Positions 53,473 through 64,000 of a DNA stretch of 64,000 bases are shown in pieces. The translations under genes were made by a program, and so were the position numbers. The first letter of the stretch is position 1. The number at the start of each line of letters is the position of its first letter. The notes beneath the pieces were generated by a model. That model had not been told where the DNA came from, did no database searches, and saw nothing but the letters and a program-made list of their open reading frames with translations. Source of the stretch: Diploptera punctata (taxonomy: Eukaryota; Arthropoda; Insecta; Blattodea; Blaberidae); NCBI GenBank assembly GCA_030220185.1, contig JASPKZ010005710.1, forward strand, positions 1,154,603 through 1,218,602. The letters are read 5' to 3'.

Positions 53473-55785
53473 ACGTTTTTTTGAAAGGAGTTGGGACATC
53501 AAAAGTCTCTGCAATGCATAATAGCATGCATTTCCAGAATTGAGCCTATGTTTAATTTCTTTGTGCATCTCATTCCTATTTGTGATTATTGTTCCTAGGT
53601 ATTTGAATTCAGCCAATTCCTCAAAATTTCCCTCATTTGTCATTAGCTGTCCATTTCCATTATATAATGTATTTCTACGTGTGACCATATATTTAGTTTT
53701 ACTGATATTTACTTCCAGTCCTAATTTCTTAGTGTTACTCAATAGTGTGTGCGTGTTGGCCTTTAGTATCTCCTCGCTATCGGCCAGTAGTACTACATCA
53801 TCAGCATAAACTAACAGCTTATTAATACCATTCAGTTGTAAGCCTTCCTCATTCTCTAAAGATTTAATGGCATGCTCTAGTACAAAATTAAATAGTAGAG
53901 GAGATAGTGCATCTCCTTGCTTCAACCCATTCTGGATTTCAAAAGTGTCTGAAAACTGTTTGCCTACACGCACCCTACTCGTTGAGCCATTTAGACACAT
54001 TCGTATAAGTCTAACTAACTTTTTAGGAATTCCGAACTCCAGCAGGATACTATATAACTTCTCCCTCTTAATTGAATCATATGCTTTTTTGAAGTCTACA
54101 TATAGTTGATGTACAGTACCATTATATTCCCATTTCTTTTCTAAAATCTGTCTTATACTAAAAATCTGATCTGTTGTAGACCTGTTTCTTCTAAATGCAC
54201 ATTGATGATCTCCTAGAATGTCATCAATATAGGGAGTAAGTCTGCTTACTAATATATTTGTTAGAATTTTGTACGAAGTTGAAAGTAATGAGATGCCCCT
54301 ATAGTTGTTGCAATCAGTTTTATCTCCTTTCTTATAAATTGGTACGATAATTGATTCCTTCCATTCATCTGGAAGAGCTTCTTTTTCCCAAATCATACTA
54401 AGCAACCAGCGTATCTTGTCCATCAATTTTTCTCCCCCTGATTTTATCAGTTCTGCTGGGATCTCATCTGAACCTGATGCTTTATACATCTTCAATTTTT
54501 CAATTGCCATTTCAACCTCTAATGCACTTGGCTCTGCGACTAGCATTTCTGCTGTCTGTAACTTATCCTCCTCAATGTCCTGTTCTGTATGTACATTTAA
54601 TAGCTGATTAAAATAACTTTTCCATCTATTTAATATACTCCTGGAATCTGCAATCATATCCCCATTTTCATTCCGAATTATGTTTGTTCTAGCCTGAAAC
54701 CCTTTCTTCTCTATACTAATTCCCTGATATAATTCTCTAATGTTCCTATTTTTTGCATTCATTTCAAGATCATTAATCTTCTCTCTCAAATATTCCCTCT
54801 TCTTACTCTTTAGTAACTTGGTGGTTTCCCGTCTAACACTACCCAATTGCTCTAAATTTACCTCATTTGGCTCGTGTAACCATTTCATTTTTGCTAGCTT
54901 TCTTTTCTTTACAATGTCGGCACATTCCTCATCAAACCATTTCTTGTTTTGCCTCTTTTTTAAACAACCAATGCTTTCTGATGCTGACAATTTAATAGTA
55001 TCTCTTATAGCCTCCCATTCTTTATTTATATCAGTTTCTTCTTCGTTTGCCACATTGTCATCTGAAGATTCCAGTACTTCAAATCTATTAGCAATTTTGA
55101 TTTGGTATTCTTGCCGCATTTCATCATTTTTCAAGTTTTTTAATTCATATTTTACAGAATCATCTTTAGCGTTTGTTCCTCTCATAAGCGATAGCCGTTG
55201 TCTGATTTTCACCTTGACCAGATGATGATCTGAATTGCAGTCTGTCCCTCTAACTGATCTAATATCAATGATGCTACTGTGCCAGCGTTTATCCACTAAT
55301 ACATGATCTATCTGGTTCCGAGTTTCTCCATCTGGGGACGTCCAGGTGTATTTATGAATATCCTTATGCTGAAATGTTGTGCTCTTAACAATGAGATTCT
55401 TTGATGTGGCAAATGTGACTAATCTAACCCCGTTGTCGTTACTATCTTCATGAAGACTGAATTTGCCTATTGTTGGTTTGAATATATCTTCCCGCCCCAC
55501 TTTTGCATTTAAATCTCCTAAGACAATTTTCATATGATATCGTGAAAGGCTATCAAATAAGCATTCTAATTCTTCATAGAACTCATCCTTGATCTTGTCA
55601 TCTTTATCTTCTGTGGGGGCATGTACATTTACAATTATAAAATCATGTCGTTTACCCTTTAGAATTATGTATGATATCCTATCACTAACAAACTTAATAT
55701 CTCGGATAGCGGATAGGATCCTCCTTCTGACTAAAAAAACCCGTTCCAAATGCAGGTCTTTCTGCACCCCCATAGTATAATGCAA
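53473..55785 (-). CDS. RTE-A ORF2: apurinic-like endonuclease plus reverse transcriptase
   Basis: A 771-codon uninterrupted frame. The endonuclease part (to about residue 200) has IVLGDLNAKVGRED (87-100), NQIDHVLVDKRW (157-168) and the catalytic SDHHLVKVKI (185-194), resembling the CFDP2/BovB-type endonuclease that nicks target DNA. A linker of about 230 residues follows. RT: YKKGDKTDCNNYRGISLLS (484-502), VDFKKAYDSIKRE (563-575), NGLKQGDALSPLLFN (619-633) and the catalytic YADD at 660-663. All key RT residues are present. The true start lies upstream, in the segment at 55786-56042, across one or two frameshifts. Confidence 0.92.
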
Positions 55786-55789
55786 AGCT

Positions 55790-56042
55790 TCCTGATTCCT
55801 GACTACCTTCTCCTGGCCACCTAACTTCCTGTTAAAGCGACTATATCCAAGGGCGATTTATCCAATTCCCGCGTTAATATCTCTAGTGCCCCGCTATTGT
55901 ATAAAGTCCTAACATTCCATGTTCCTAGGAACATGTCCCTGTGTTTGAGCCTTTGGCATGGGTTCCCTGAAGTAGTCCCCGCCCGGAGAACCGAATGGGG
56001 GACTATTTGACCTCCGGAAAATTTTACCCCAGTAGAACCCAT
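55790..56042 (-). CDS. RTE-A endonuclease N-terminus, frameshifted
   Basis: Contains RDMFLGTWNVRTLYNSGALE and then ILTRELDKSPLDIVAL, the first strand and helix of the endonuclease with the N-V-R-T-L motif. After an extra base near 55822 the sequence continues EVRWPGEGSQESGSFALYYG in another frame before joining the 771-codon frame at a T run near 55740. Confidence 0.85.
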
Positions 56043-56267
56043 GTCCGCATTTCTTGACGGTTGTATTTTTACGGTGAAAGATCGTCACTCTTTCGACCAA
56101 GGTACTTATTTCGTCTGGCTTATCACCTTCGACCAGTCCGGCATGGGTAACCCTATCGGCAGCAATGCTACCGCCGGCATAGCTCTCAGGATCATTTAAG
56201 CACACAAGCCACTCCACCACGACAAGGTAAAGATACCATGGAGGGTTTTTTTTTATATATAATAATC

Positions 56268-56375
56268 AAGTCAATTTACATTTCTTCCCTAGGGAAGTAA
56301 ATTGAGCAATTACATGCCGTTATCAATGGACACCAAGGCCTCTCTAGTAAATTCAACTTATTTTCCTAAAAAATA
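56268..56375. repeat. dispersed repeat R3
   Basis: The partner of 36125-36230. Confidence 0.7.
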
Positions 56376-57200
56376 TATTGATAATCAGGCAATTATTAAC
56401 ACTATTCTCAATTATGACATATGTTTTGTTTTTTTAAGATCTGTTAAAAAGCCGACTATTATTCTACCATGGCCATCTAAAGTAATGCATTATTGGAACT
56501 TTTTTTTGAGCTTTGGAAAGTGTCAATTATGGGGGTAGGCGAACTCATTGATTTTACGGTGTTCGTAATGTGCCCTAGCTATTTATGGAAAAGTGTTAAA
56601 TATTTTACAGAAATAATCCACATTTAGAACTGTCCACTGGAAAACAGACATCAACTAACTTATTCGTAACTTCCTTAATGGCTTTTCATGTTCGTAACTT
56701 CTGCAACGGAGATATAATGCCCAGGAGAACATTCTGCTTCTCATTTGTAATCTGTCTTCATTTTCAATGCATCTTCACATTTTTACTTAAAATGAGGTGG
56801 ATTTTTCTCATTTTACTTCCAAATCAAGATAGATATTCAATTATTGGATTTCACATCTATCATCCGAATATGCATCTTCTGCAATGGACACAAATTGTGA
56901 AAATGGTCGTGTGTGAGATATGGGTTGATATAACTGGACACAGCCATATTCAGATATGCTAATTCCGAACTACTCGTAAGTTCCAGTTATAATGTAAAAA
57001 AAACACGTGTATGACTGCATTTTCTTTGGTCGAATAACGGTTTTACCTCTAAGCGTGTAAGGAAATGTAGTTCGTTCTTAAACACTCGAAATAATGAAAA
57101 TAAAAGTAATAAAAATGTATTATCTAACACATGCACTTTATCAATTAATATATTTGCTAATAAACAGATATTGGTAAAAGTAAAGTCTGTAAGAACCATA
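56376..57200. other. no recognisable gene
   Basis: AT-rich. A 94-codon frame at 56678-56962 has no recognisable domain. Confidence 0.35.
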
Positions 57201-57258
57201 AAAAGAACCCCACGCTTTTGATGGTAAAATTATTTTTTTTGTAGATAACTCTAGTTTT

Positions 57259-57491
57259 GTATTCACGTAGACTTTCACGGCCGGAGTTGCTATGATGACC
57301 TTGCTGAAGTTTTCGGGCTGTAGGCCGTGGTCGTGAGGCTTGTAGTTCCCCGACGTTCGCCAAAGACTGCGTCTGACATCCTCAAGACAACCCTTGAGGA
57401 TGCCAGACGCAGTCTTTGGCGAAACGTCGGGGAACTACAAGCCTCACGACCACGGCCTACAGCCCGAAAATCTTCAGCAAGGTCATCATAG
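57259..57491. mobile_element. palindromic Penelope terminal element
   Basis: Arms 57293-57386 and 57393-57488 are near-perfect reverse complements with a spacer of about 6 bp. Each arm is homologous to the PLE terminus at 9461-9560. It is flanked by AACTCTAGTTTT on both sides (57247-57258 and 57492-57503). No coding capacity. Confidence 0.9.
57391..57433 (+). ncRNA. hammerhead-ribozyme-like motif, right arm
   Basis: The same core order as 9461-9503: ttgagga, gccagac...gtctttggc, gaaac, gtc. The inverted copy in the left arm (57346-57386, minus strand) reads gcgaacgtc and has lost bases of the GAAA core. Confidence 0.5.
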
Positions 57492-57650
57492 AACTCTAGT
57501 TTTATTCTAGATGTGTTGGAGATGATTTTTTGTTGACCTCTTTAATTTTATCCCAAGCGTGTTGGAAATTAAAATTATTTTTCAATTTTTAGTTCGGTTT
57601 TCTAATAAAGCGTGTTGTTTTAGTTTTTTTAAACTATTGTTCATTTTTTT

Positions 57651-57965
57651 AATTTTTAGTATAATTGATTATCATAAACCGGAATCCCATGAAAATTTAA
57701 TTGCTTACGATATTTTAGTGTCTATGCACGAATATAATTATATTTTTTAAAAATTATCTAATATTATTATAATATTTTGAATATTTTAATATGCATAAAT
57801 AGTTACAGTTAATCGTATCTTTCTCATATTTTTTGGATAAATTACAATGTGGTAAGTTTACAAAATTGTCATTAATATTTTACAGAATAAGATAAAAATG
57901 TAAATATCTTTAAATTGGATACTATTGTAGTATGAGCTAAAAGTAATACTCTTCTCTAAAAAAAT
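57651..57965. other. repeat flank, no gene
   Basis: AT-rich. Its right part (about 57900-57950) matches 5620-5660 (attgtagtatgagctaaaag). Confidence 0.5.
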
Positions 57966-57966
57966 C

Positions 57967-58056
57967 TCTCCGGGCCGGATTTGAACCAGCGACCTATGGA
58001 TTACTGAAATTATACACCACTACAGTCCACCACCCTACCAACTGAGCTACCAGAGG
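57967..58056 (-). tRNA. tRNA-Tyr(GUA)-like sequence with intron
   Basis: Minus strand: acceptor CCTCTGG pairing 6 of 7 with CCGGAGA, A box tagctcagttggtag, anticodon context ggactGTAgtgg, an intron of about 20 nt, T arm gctggttcaaatccggc. The D stem (gctc/gggt) is weakened. Better preserved than 5668-5758 but still doubtful as a working gene. Confidence 0.72.
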
Positions 58057-58124
58057 ATTATAATATTAATTTCTTACAACGATGAACTAAAAGGTCGATA
58101 AGTCCGCAACCTATTATATATTAT

Positions 58125-58285
58125 ACATCATTTATAAAATTATTGTATTGTCATTGGTACTTTACAAGTATACAAAGTTTAAAGTCGATCCAATGTTTTT
58201 AAGTGGGTGAAAATCGTGTTGAAAAATTCCATTAAATAGATAGATACAGATCATAGCTAATATAAAAAGTGTAAAATCCTAGCCA
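58125..58285. repeat. flank shared with 5759-5965
   Basis: Shares ctttacaagtatacaaagtt and gtgggtgaaaatcgtgttga. Confidence 0.8.
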
Positions 58286-58349
58286 TAGTTATAATTAAGA
58301 CTAGGATGTTTATGTACTAAAAGTTAAGATTGCAACATAGTATAACGGG

Positions 58350-58595
58350 AAGTCTTTTGTTTTGGTTTCACATATAAACAGTTGAATAGTATAATGAGAA
58401 GTTAACTTATGACTGTCTTTTGTTTTGGTTTCGCATATAAACAGTTGAATAGTATAATGAGAAGTTAGACTTATGACTGTCTTTTGTTTTGGTTTCACAT
58501 ATAAACAGTTGAATAGTATAGTGAGAAGTTAGACTTTTGACTGTCTTTTATCATATTTCACACACAAACAGTTGCATAATATATACTAACTGAAT
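58350..58595. repeat. minisatellite, about 64-bp unit, four copies
   Basis: The unit contains gtcttttgttttggtttc(a/g)c, atataaacagttgaatagta and taatgagaagttaga. The last copy is more diverged. Confidence 0.92.
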
Positions 58596-58799
58596 TACAA
58601 TTTATCTTTTATTACATAAAAATCCTAGCTCTAGTTATAATAAACATGTTAATATTTCATTGCATTTTTATTAGTTTGATTTTCAATCACTTGACAGTAC
58701 AAAAATTGATATAAATTTATAAATATAGATATATCCATGAAATTTTGATTCTTTTTTTGTCTGCGCTCTAAATAAAAGTTTATATTTTCCAAAATTATA

Positions 58800-58905
58800 T
58801 AAATTTTGGTCATGGTCATTTTCGGTGTTCTACCTGATAGGATCGGCGAAGATCAGTAAAATAAAAAAAAAGTTTCAAAAATCTTTTTACGAGAACAATC
58901 AATAG
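58800..58905 (+). repeat. dispersed repeat R4
   Basis: See 46300-46395 and 52640-52735: ggtcatggtcattttcggtg, gataggatcggcgaaga. Confidence 0.7.
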
Positions 58906-59265
58906 CTTCATTTCTTCGGTATGACAATTTTTAATTTTACTGGCATAAATTTTACCTCTATTTAATGTATGATATTATCGATTGTAAAGGAAGTTGTTTT
59001 TCACTGAAAGAGACTGTACTCTTGACCTGACATACGTCAGCTGTGCGGAGATAGAGCAGGGGGGGGAAACTTAGTAACAATTTAGAAGCACGTCTTAATC
59101 AGTACTAAGCTAAATTAATTCTGCTCTACATACAGTAAAACTATAGGCTATACAAAATGAACAGATACTATCAAGTACCATGTTAACGCAAGTCAGAAGA
59201 GAGAATGATTCCATATAATTTTATATCGTACTACGGGTTCCATGAATAAAGCCTACAACTCAATG
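58906..59265. other. no recognisable gene
   Basis: No exon, domain or partner repeat recognised. Confidence 0.4.
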
Positions 59266-59269
59266 GGCT

Positions 59270-60060
59270 GTTAGTTTATATTGACTGTTTAACTCATGCC
59301 GCAAAGGGGAGTCAATGACCAATCACATTTCAATGATTTTTGATTTACAACCAATCATAGTCGTGTTTCGCTTCCAATTTATCAACTAAATTTTATCATA
59401 TTAAAGAAAGCTCCTTCTTTTTAACATTCTGAATAGGTCATAGCATTATTTTGCAGTGACTGACTCCCCAAGAAATACGACTACCAGATTGTATATATAG
59501 TGCATGAATGTCAACACGTAGAGCATGCGGGAGTTAGTAGGGAGTTAATATAAAAACATTTTGTAGCAATTGATTTATACCACGAAAAAAAATAAAAAAC
59601 AGCTGTTGCACTTTCCTAAATGTATTTTTTCCCAGGTAATAACATTCCAGAAAAATATAATTGTCATAGGACATAAGTAATGAATAAAAATAAATGAATT
59701 AATATACAGTTTGATGTGTTTCATTTTTTCCTCCACTAGAGTGAATTCTTACAATATTGCGATCCTTTGGCAATAAATAATATGATCTGGTTGCAGTGAC
59801 GAACAAAATAAGCAAATGAAGCGTACCAATCGTTTCTCGTTTGTTTTCAAACGTCGCCGTTTACATTAAATATATAATATTTTAAAATAACTATAGTTAA
59901 ATAATGATTTGTGAGTAAACAGCTTAATTTTATTCGTTAAATAGTCCTAACAAATGCCACTCTTGATTTCCAGATTCTCTAGATACATTCACTCCTCGCT
60001 CGTGAGTCGTGAATTTATCGATAATTTGGAAATCACTCGTGGTATTACTTTTGATGATGT
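59270..60060 (+). repeat. dispersed repeat R1, longest copy
   Basis: About 790 bp; see 31465-32160 and 3956-4330. tttaactcatgccgcaaagg, ggagtcaatgaccaatcaca, tggcaataaataatatgatc and aacagcttaattttattcg. Noncoding and unclassified. Confidence 0.85.
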
Positions 60061-60064
60061 AATA

Positions 60065-60660
60065 TTATTTGAGCGATAACGAGGAGATTGCTAAGGACCA
60101 ACACATACACTATATTGAATAACACTAATTGTGACTGACATAAATATATATCAATAAAACTAAATATATATTCACACATTAGAAATGCATTATAAATGGA
60201 AATGAATAACTAATGACATGAAGGAAATTTAGAAAAAGTGGCTTATTTTAAGTATCTAGAAACAATAATTACAAATAGAATGAGATGCACAAAGAAATTA
60301 AAACATAGAGATGAACAGACAGGCGAGTAGGAAGAAAACTACATAATAGTCAGCTACATGATATGTATAGGAAGCCAGATATAATAAAACAGTTAAGTCT
60401 TGTAGGTTGCGATAGGCAGGACATATGGCACGTATGGGTGATGAAAGAGGAGTATGGAAGCTTCTGGTAGGAAAAACAGTGGGAGAACGCACATTTCGTA
60501 GGCCAAAAATGAGGTAGGATAATAACATTATCTATAATTAGAGGGAAGTGGATTATGGAATGGATGATTGGAAAACATTAGCTCAGGATAGGAATGTATG
60601 GAGAGACTTTATCCGCGCGGCTATGAACCTACATAGTGCCAATGAGCTAGTTAGTTTAAT
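60065..60660 (+). pseudogene. decayed RTE-A fragment
   Basis: Traces of the RT C-terminal block (taaaacatag, agatgaacagacaggcgagt, ggaagccagatataataaa), then RNVWRDFIRAAMNLHSAN. It ends agtgccaatgagctagttag, a decayed RTE-A tail. Confidence 0.75.
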
Positions 60661-61440
60661 CGACAGATCATGTTTCCTCTATGGCGCCAGTGGCGTGTGG
60701 CTGGTAAAAGTATCTACAAATGGAGATATGTAGGCTGTAACAAAAATAGTGGCAACACTGCTGTGAAGCGAAACCAGACGGAGTTAATTGTTGTAAAATC
60801 CTGTCACATGTTAAATAAATATGTCTGATATATCTTACAGTAAATGGACTCGTCCGGTACGTCTCAAAGCGCATGTGCTTTGGAGAGAGAAAAGTTAGTC
60901 TCCTCTGAGTTGCCGCTCTAAGCTGTTGTATTTCGCCATTTTACAACAGCAACAGCGATCTTGGTTGAAAATCCAATGCCATGTCACACAGCTCGACAAT
61001 CAGTGATGGTCTTGTGGAAGCATTAGGGAAGACGTGCATTGCTATACAGGACTGCTCGGACACACACGCAGCACTCCTATAGCTGATATGTACCATCGCT
61101 GGGAGTGGGAAGTGCTCTTCCATCTACCCACATTCAATGGACGTTGGCCCATGTGATTATGATTCGGTCTCTATGATGAAGGAACCACTTGGTGACATTC
61201 GATTTCAGACTGTTCCCGAGATTCTGCTGGCATTAAGGCGGTCAGTTAGAAACATCAACAGAACAGGAGCTGCTACAGGGATACTATGACTAACATATCA
61301 CTGGCAACGAGTTGTAGACAATGCTGGGTATTGCATTGAAGGATTGTAGAAGTTTCACAGGTCTGTCACTTGTGTACTAGTAATATATAAATCATTGCCA
61401 CTATTAAAGTTACAGTCTGTATTATTAAAAAGAAGGAAAT
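60661..61440. other. unclassified, more GC-balanced stretch
   Basis: 60900-61340 is less AT-rich than its surroundings but has no long frame, splice pair or domain I can recognise. It may be part of an old unlisted transposon. Confidence 0.35.
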
Positions 61441-61444
61441 ATAG

Positions 61445-61990
61445 AAATTAATCATCATCATCATCAACAACAAGGATTAAGCCCAATGGCCTGTTCCGAT
61501 CTCATTATAAGGTCGAATTGGTCCTTCCATCTCTTCATGGTCTTCCCAACATTCTTCTCCCTTTATGTGTTATAATTATACATTCTTCTTCTTGGTATTC
61601 GCTGTTCATTCATTCGTAATACGTGCTGAAGATAAGCATTTTGGTAATAATTTATTCTTTCACAGAGATTAAATATATTAAGTTCTGTTCTTATATCGTT
61701 CGTTTTTCTTTTTATCGGTCCTTTGTATCCTGCTATTGCTCTCAACATCTTCATTTCAGTAGCCTCTATTTGTTTACTATCTGCCTTTGTTAATGTCCAG
61801 GTTTCACATCCATAGATAAGAGATGGAACTGCCAATACTTTGTAAAACTTCAAAATAGTTTATTTTTTTAGTCTTATTCAATAAAGTGCGTTTAATTGTG
61901 CCACATAGATAATTGAATCGTTGTAGTTTAGTGTGTTGATCTAAATTTCTGTCATTGCCAAAATGACAACCCAAATAATTAAAATAAAGA
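61445..61990 (-). pseudogene. RTE-B 3' part
   Basis: A close reverse copy of 38940-39420: MKFYKVLAVPSLIYGCETWT, EATEMKMLRAIAGY, NLCERINYYQNAYLQHVLRM and NEQRIPRR, with a (GAT)n tail at 61452-61463. Two frame breaks. Confidence 0.9.
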
Positions 61991-62169
61991 AAAGAGATAA
62001 AGAGAATGAAAGAGTTCTACAATGAGCAAGAACGCAGTTTCTAGTTATTCTGTATTGCATATAGGCACTTGTAATTACTTACATACTTAGATATAAACCG
62101 ACAAAATATTTTGGCCGCATGTGCGGGAAAACGATCACTGTTTTTACAAAGAGACCTGAAACAAGTTTG

Positions 62170-62375
62170 GGAAAAATAATCTTATGGTCCTGGGGTCGAC
62201 TAACCTCTAACGAAATGAGTACCAGACGCTTGTTCGGGGTAAAGGCGGCCGTCACGCAGGCTGACAACCCGGCTGGCATAAAGTGCCGAATGTTTAGAAA
62301 TAGTGGGAGCCTTAACCTCCCACTAACCCAAGGCCTCCTGAGGCCTGTAGTGGGAATACTTTACTTTACTTTTAC
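62170..62375 (+). mobile_element. SINE-C, body only
   Basis: gaaatgagtaccagacgctt, ggcggccgtcacgcaggctg and tgggagccttaacctcccac. The tRNA head is missing. Confidence 0.85.
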
Positions 62376-62950
62376 TCAATCTAGAATTTAAAGAGAGATC
62401 AGGGCTTGCTTGGTTCAAGTTAGGGGCATGGGCATTTTAAAAATTAGCGACGATCACGATATGCGAATATGTCCAATGTGCGGGAGCTTTGAAGACGAGA
62501 TACATTATATTAGGAAAATGTAACGATTTGGAATATTGGAGGCGGCAGTTATTACCGGAAATATTTCTAAATTCAAATCGTGAAAGATTGGCATGCTACG
62601 AGATTTTGGTAAGCCCAGAAAATTGGATAAACTAGGGTAGATTTCTGGACAAAACGCGGAAAATAAGAACAACACTCATTCATGAATAAATAAACATGTT
62701 AACAAATTGCAATACAATTAATTCTTAATAATTGTACATAACTAAGTTAATGTATAATGTAATTGTATTGTTATCTAATTTTAATATTATTGTGTTTTCT
62801 TTTTTTAAGTACGAGTATATTATTACCAAACATTAACATTATTGTAACGCACTGTCAACAACACGTACGGCTTACTACCCGTGCGATCCATATTTGTAAA
62901 TAGCATTGTATGTATCTTACTTTTAGTCTAATAAAGTCCTTATGTATATA
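62376..62950 (+). pseudogene. C-terminal zinc tail and 3' UTR of a non-LTR element
   Basis: A frame near 62430-62630 reads ISDDHDMRICPMCGSFEDEI, HYI, then a frameshift and CNDLEYWRRQLLPEIFLNSN, with SPENWI at the end. The C-P-x-C-G...E-D-E-x-H-Y-I...K-C pattern is the terminal zinc motif of such elements. The 3' UTR ends tagtctaataaagtcctta and matches 34560-34670. Confidence 0.8.
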
Positions 62951-62954
62951 TTTA

Positions 62955-63265
62955 ATACTTACTTACTGCACTATCGAACCCATAGGTTCATAGCCGCGCG
63001 GACATAAGCTCCCCATACATCCATATCCTGAGCTAATGCTTTCCAATCATTCCCTGTGTAATCTACTTCCTTCAAAACCATAGTTAATGTTATTCTCCAC
63101 CTCATTCCTGGTTATCAACTGTGTGCGTTTTCCCTCTGATTTTCCTACAAGAAGCTTCCATGCACGTCCTTTCATTCCCCATTCGTGCCACATGTCCTGA
63201 CCATCGCAGTCTACAAGACTTAACTGTTCTTATTATATCTGGCTTCCTATAAAGACCATGTAGTT
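62955..63265 (-). pseudogene. RTE-A 3' fragment
   Basis: acttacttactgcactatcg, aacccataggttcatagccg and ctgagctaatgctttccaat, with the coding remnant RKPDIIRTVKSCRLRWSGHV, ARMGNER. Indels break the frame. Confidence 0.9.
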
Positions 63266-63582
63266 CTTGGAACTTGTAATTAGTAGAGGAGATAGGCTTA
63301 TGTGGATAGTACATTGTATTATGTTTTTGTTTTTGTGACATGACCAGAGAGAGAAGGAAGCGCGTTTAATTCCGAGAGATTTTCTGTGACATACACGGGA
63401 TGGAAGCCGCAGTGGTAATTCATTAATTAGATGGCATTCGTTGCTCGGTTTGTTTGCTACGAATTCTCACCTAGAGCTCCCGGCAACACAACTTCTCCAC
63501 CTTCTGTTTACATACTTTTTTTTGCTATTATTAAAAGTAATAGTCCATCTCTTTAAAAATTACATTTAAAAATGATGGAGTG
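63266..63582. other. no recognisable gene
   Basis: Spacer between RTE-A and the satellite. Confidence 0.4.
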
Positions 63583-64000
63583 CTAATGGTTTAACAATAC
63601 CTTAGTTATTTAAAACATAGTTATTTAGAAGACTAGTTACAAAAAGGCAGAGGTTTAGTGACGAGATGCTCAAGTTAGAACACGACCATAGGGAGTGCAC
63701 AGAGGTACTAGCTAATGTTTAAACATACCTTAGCCTTTTAAAAACATAGTTATGTTAGAAGGACTAGTTACAAAAAGCAGAGGTTTAGTGACGAGATACT
63801 CAAGTTAGAACACGACCATAGGAGTGCACAGAGGTACTAGCTAATGTTTAACAATATCTTAGACATTTAAAACATAGTTATTTAGAAGACTAGTTACAAA
63901 AGCCGAGGTTTAGGACGAGATACTCAAGTTAGAACACGACCATAGGGAGTGCACAGAGGTACTAGCTAATGTTTAACAAACTTTAGACTTTTAAAAACAT
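63583..64000. repeat. 129-bp satellite, 3.3 copies, continues past the edge
   Basis: Units start ctaatg at 63583, 63712, 63841 and 63966. Shared words are agactagttacaaaa, gcagaggtttagtgacgaga, ctcaagttagaacacgacca and gtgcacagaggtactagcta. Copies differ mostly by one-base homopolymer changes. Confidence 0.95.

Larger units (their letters stand above)
52970..56245 (-). mobile_element. near-full-length RTE-A retrotransposon
   Basis: About 3.28 kb with a 5' region, endonuclease, RT, C-terminal domain, the 3' terminus gttcgatagtgccag and a (TAAG)n tail at 52978-52991. All other RTE-A copies in the window are 5'-truncated versions of it. The exact 5' limit near the gtaaagataccatgg word (56225-56240) is inferred. 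Confidence 0.9.
57205..57650. mobile_element. solo arm of the 5098-5580 foldback, interrupted
   Basis: ccacgcttttgatggtaaa, ttttgtagataactctagtt, then (after an insertion) ttctagatgtgttggagatg and gttcggttttctaataaagc. Only one arm is present. Confidence 0.85.

Noticed and set aside
53540..55225. Several plus-strand frames of up to 161 codons
   Set aside because: They lie opposite the RTE-A ORF2 on the minus strand and have no domains of their own.
58310..58498. A 62-codon frame with a repeated peptide (ETKTKD)
   Set aside because: It is only the translation of the 64-bp minisatellite; the periodicity is in the DNA.
1..64000. CRISPR array, operons, ribosome binding sites, bacterial terminators
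   Set aside because: The window is a eukaryotic nuclear sequence; the short repeats are satellites or transposons and lack spacer architecture.

Overview
This window is animal nuclear DNA: AT-rich, intron-dominated and crowded with old and young transposable elements. There are no bacterial operons, no CRISPR array and no phage genes. Only one host gene can be supported. The mixture of RTE-type retrotransposons, tRNA-derived SINEs, mariner/Tc1 relics and Penelope-like elements fits an insect. Several repeat-borne peptides resemble ones I remember from cockroach (Blattodea) genomes, possibly Periplaneta; that assignment is inference and was not checked.

The host gene lies on the minus strand and spans most of the window. 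Six exons, in transcription order, are 51306-51515, 32364-32561, 25921-26019, 20424-20522, 18959-19057 and about 13792-13886. They encode consecutive ankyrin repeats. Four of them are clean phase-0 exons of exactly 99 or 198 bp (one or two 33-residue repeats) with AG/GT boundaries. The order and some residues match ankyrin-repeat-and-death-domain protein 1 (ANKDD1) collinearly. The 5' exons and the 3' death-domain exons are presumably outside the window. The first and last exons carry small indels.

Almost everything else is mobile or repetitive. (i) One RTE-A element at 52970-56245 is nearly full length, with endonuclease plus reverse transcriptase, and is broken mainly at homopolymers; many 5'-truncated copies of it occur. 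(ii) RTE-B fragments carry (GAT)n or (GAA)n tails, several with clear target duplications (38520-39423, 45121-45593, 30246-30838). (iii) A Penelope-like element at 8005-9565 has RT, GIY-YIG and a hammerhead-ribozyme-like terminus; a second terminus occurs as a palindromic insertion at 57259-57491 with a perfect 12-bp target duplication. (iv) DNA transposons include Tc1-like (26135-27470), two mariners (29555-31466 and 40251-41543) and a 570-bp derivative that keeps only the DNA-binding domain (45612-46180). (v) Four SINE families (A-D), a tandem array of tRNA-like units (10397-11265), two tRNA-Tyr-like copies in a larger repeat, and several foldback elements are present. (vi) Minisatellites, long microsatellites and a 129-bp satellite reaching the right edge complete the inventory.

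The repeats do not form a pathway. They occupy the large introns of the ANKDD1-like gene and nest in one another, giving relative ages. The best novelty candidates are the palindromic Penelope terminus, the domain-only transposon derivative, and the 550-bp inverted repeat carrying the tail of an uncharacterised arthropod protein family (16060-17903, with a fuller copy at 36700-37390).
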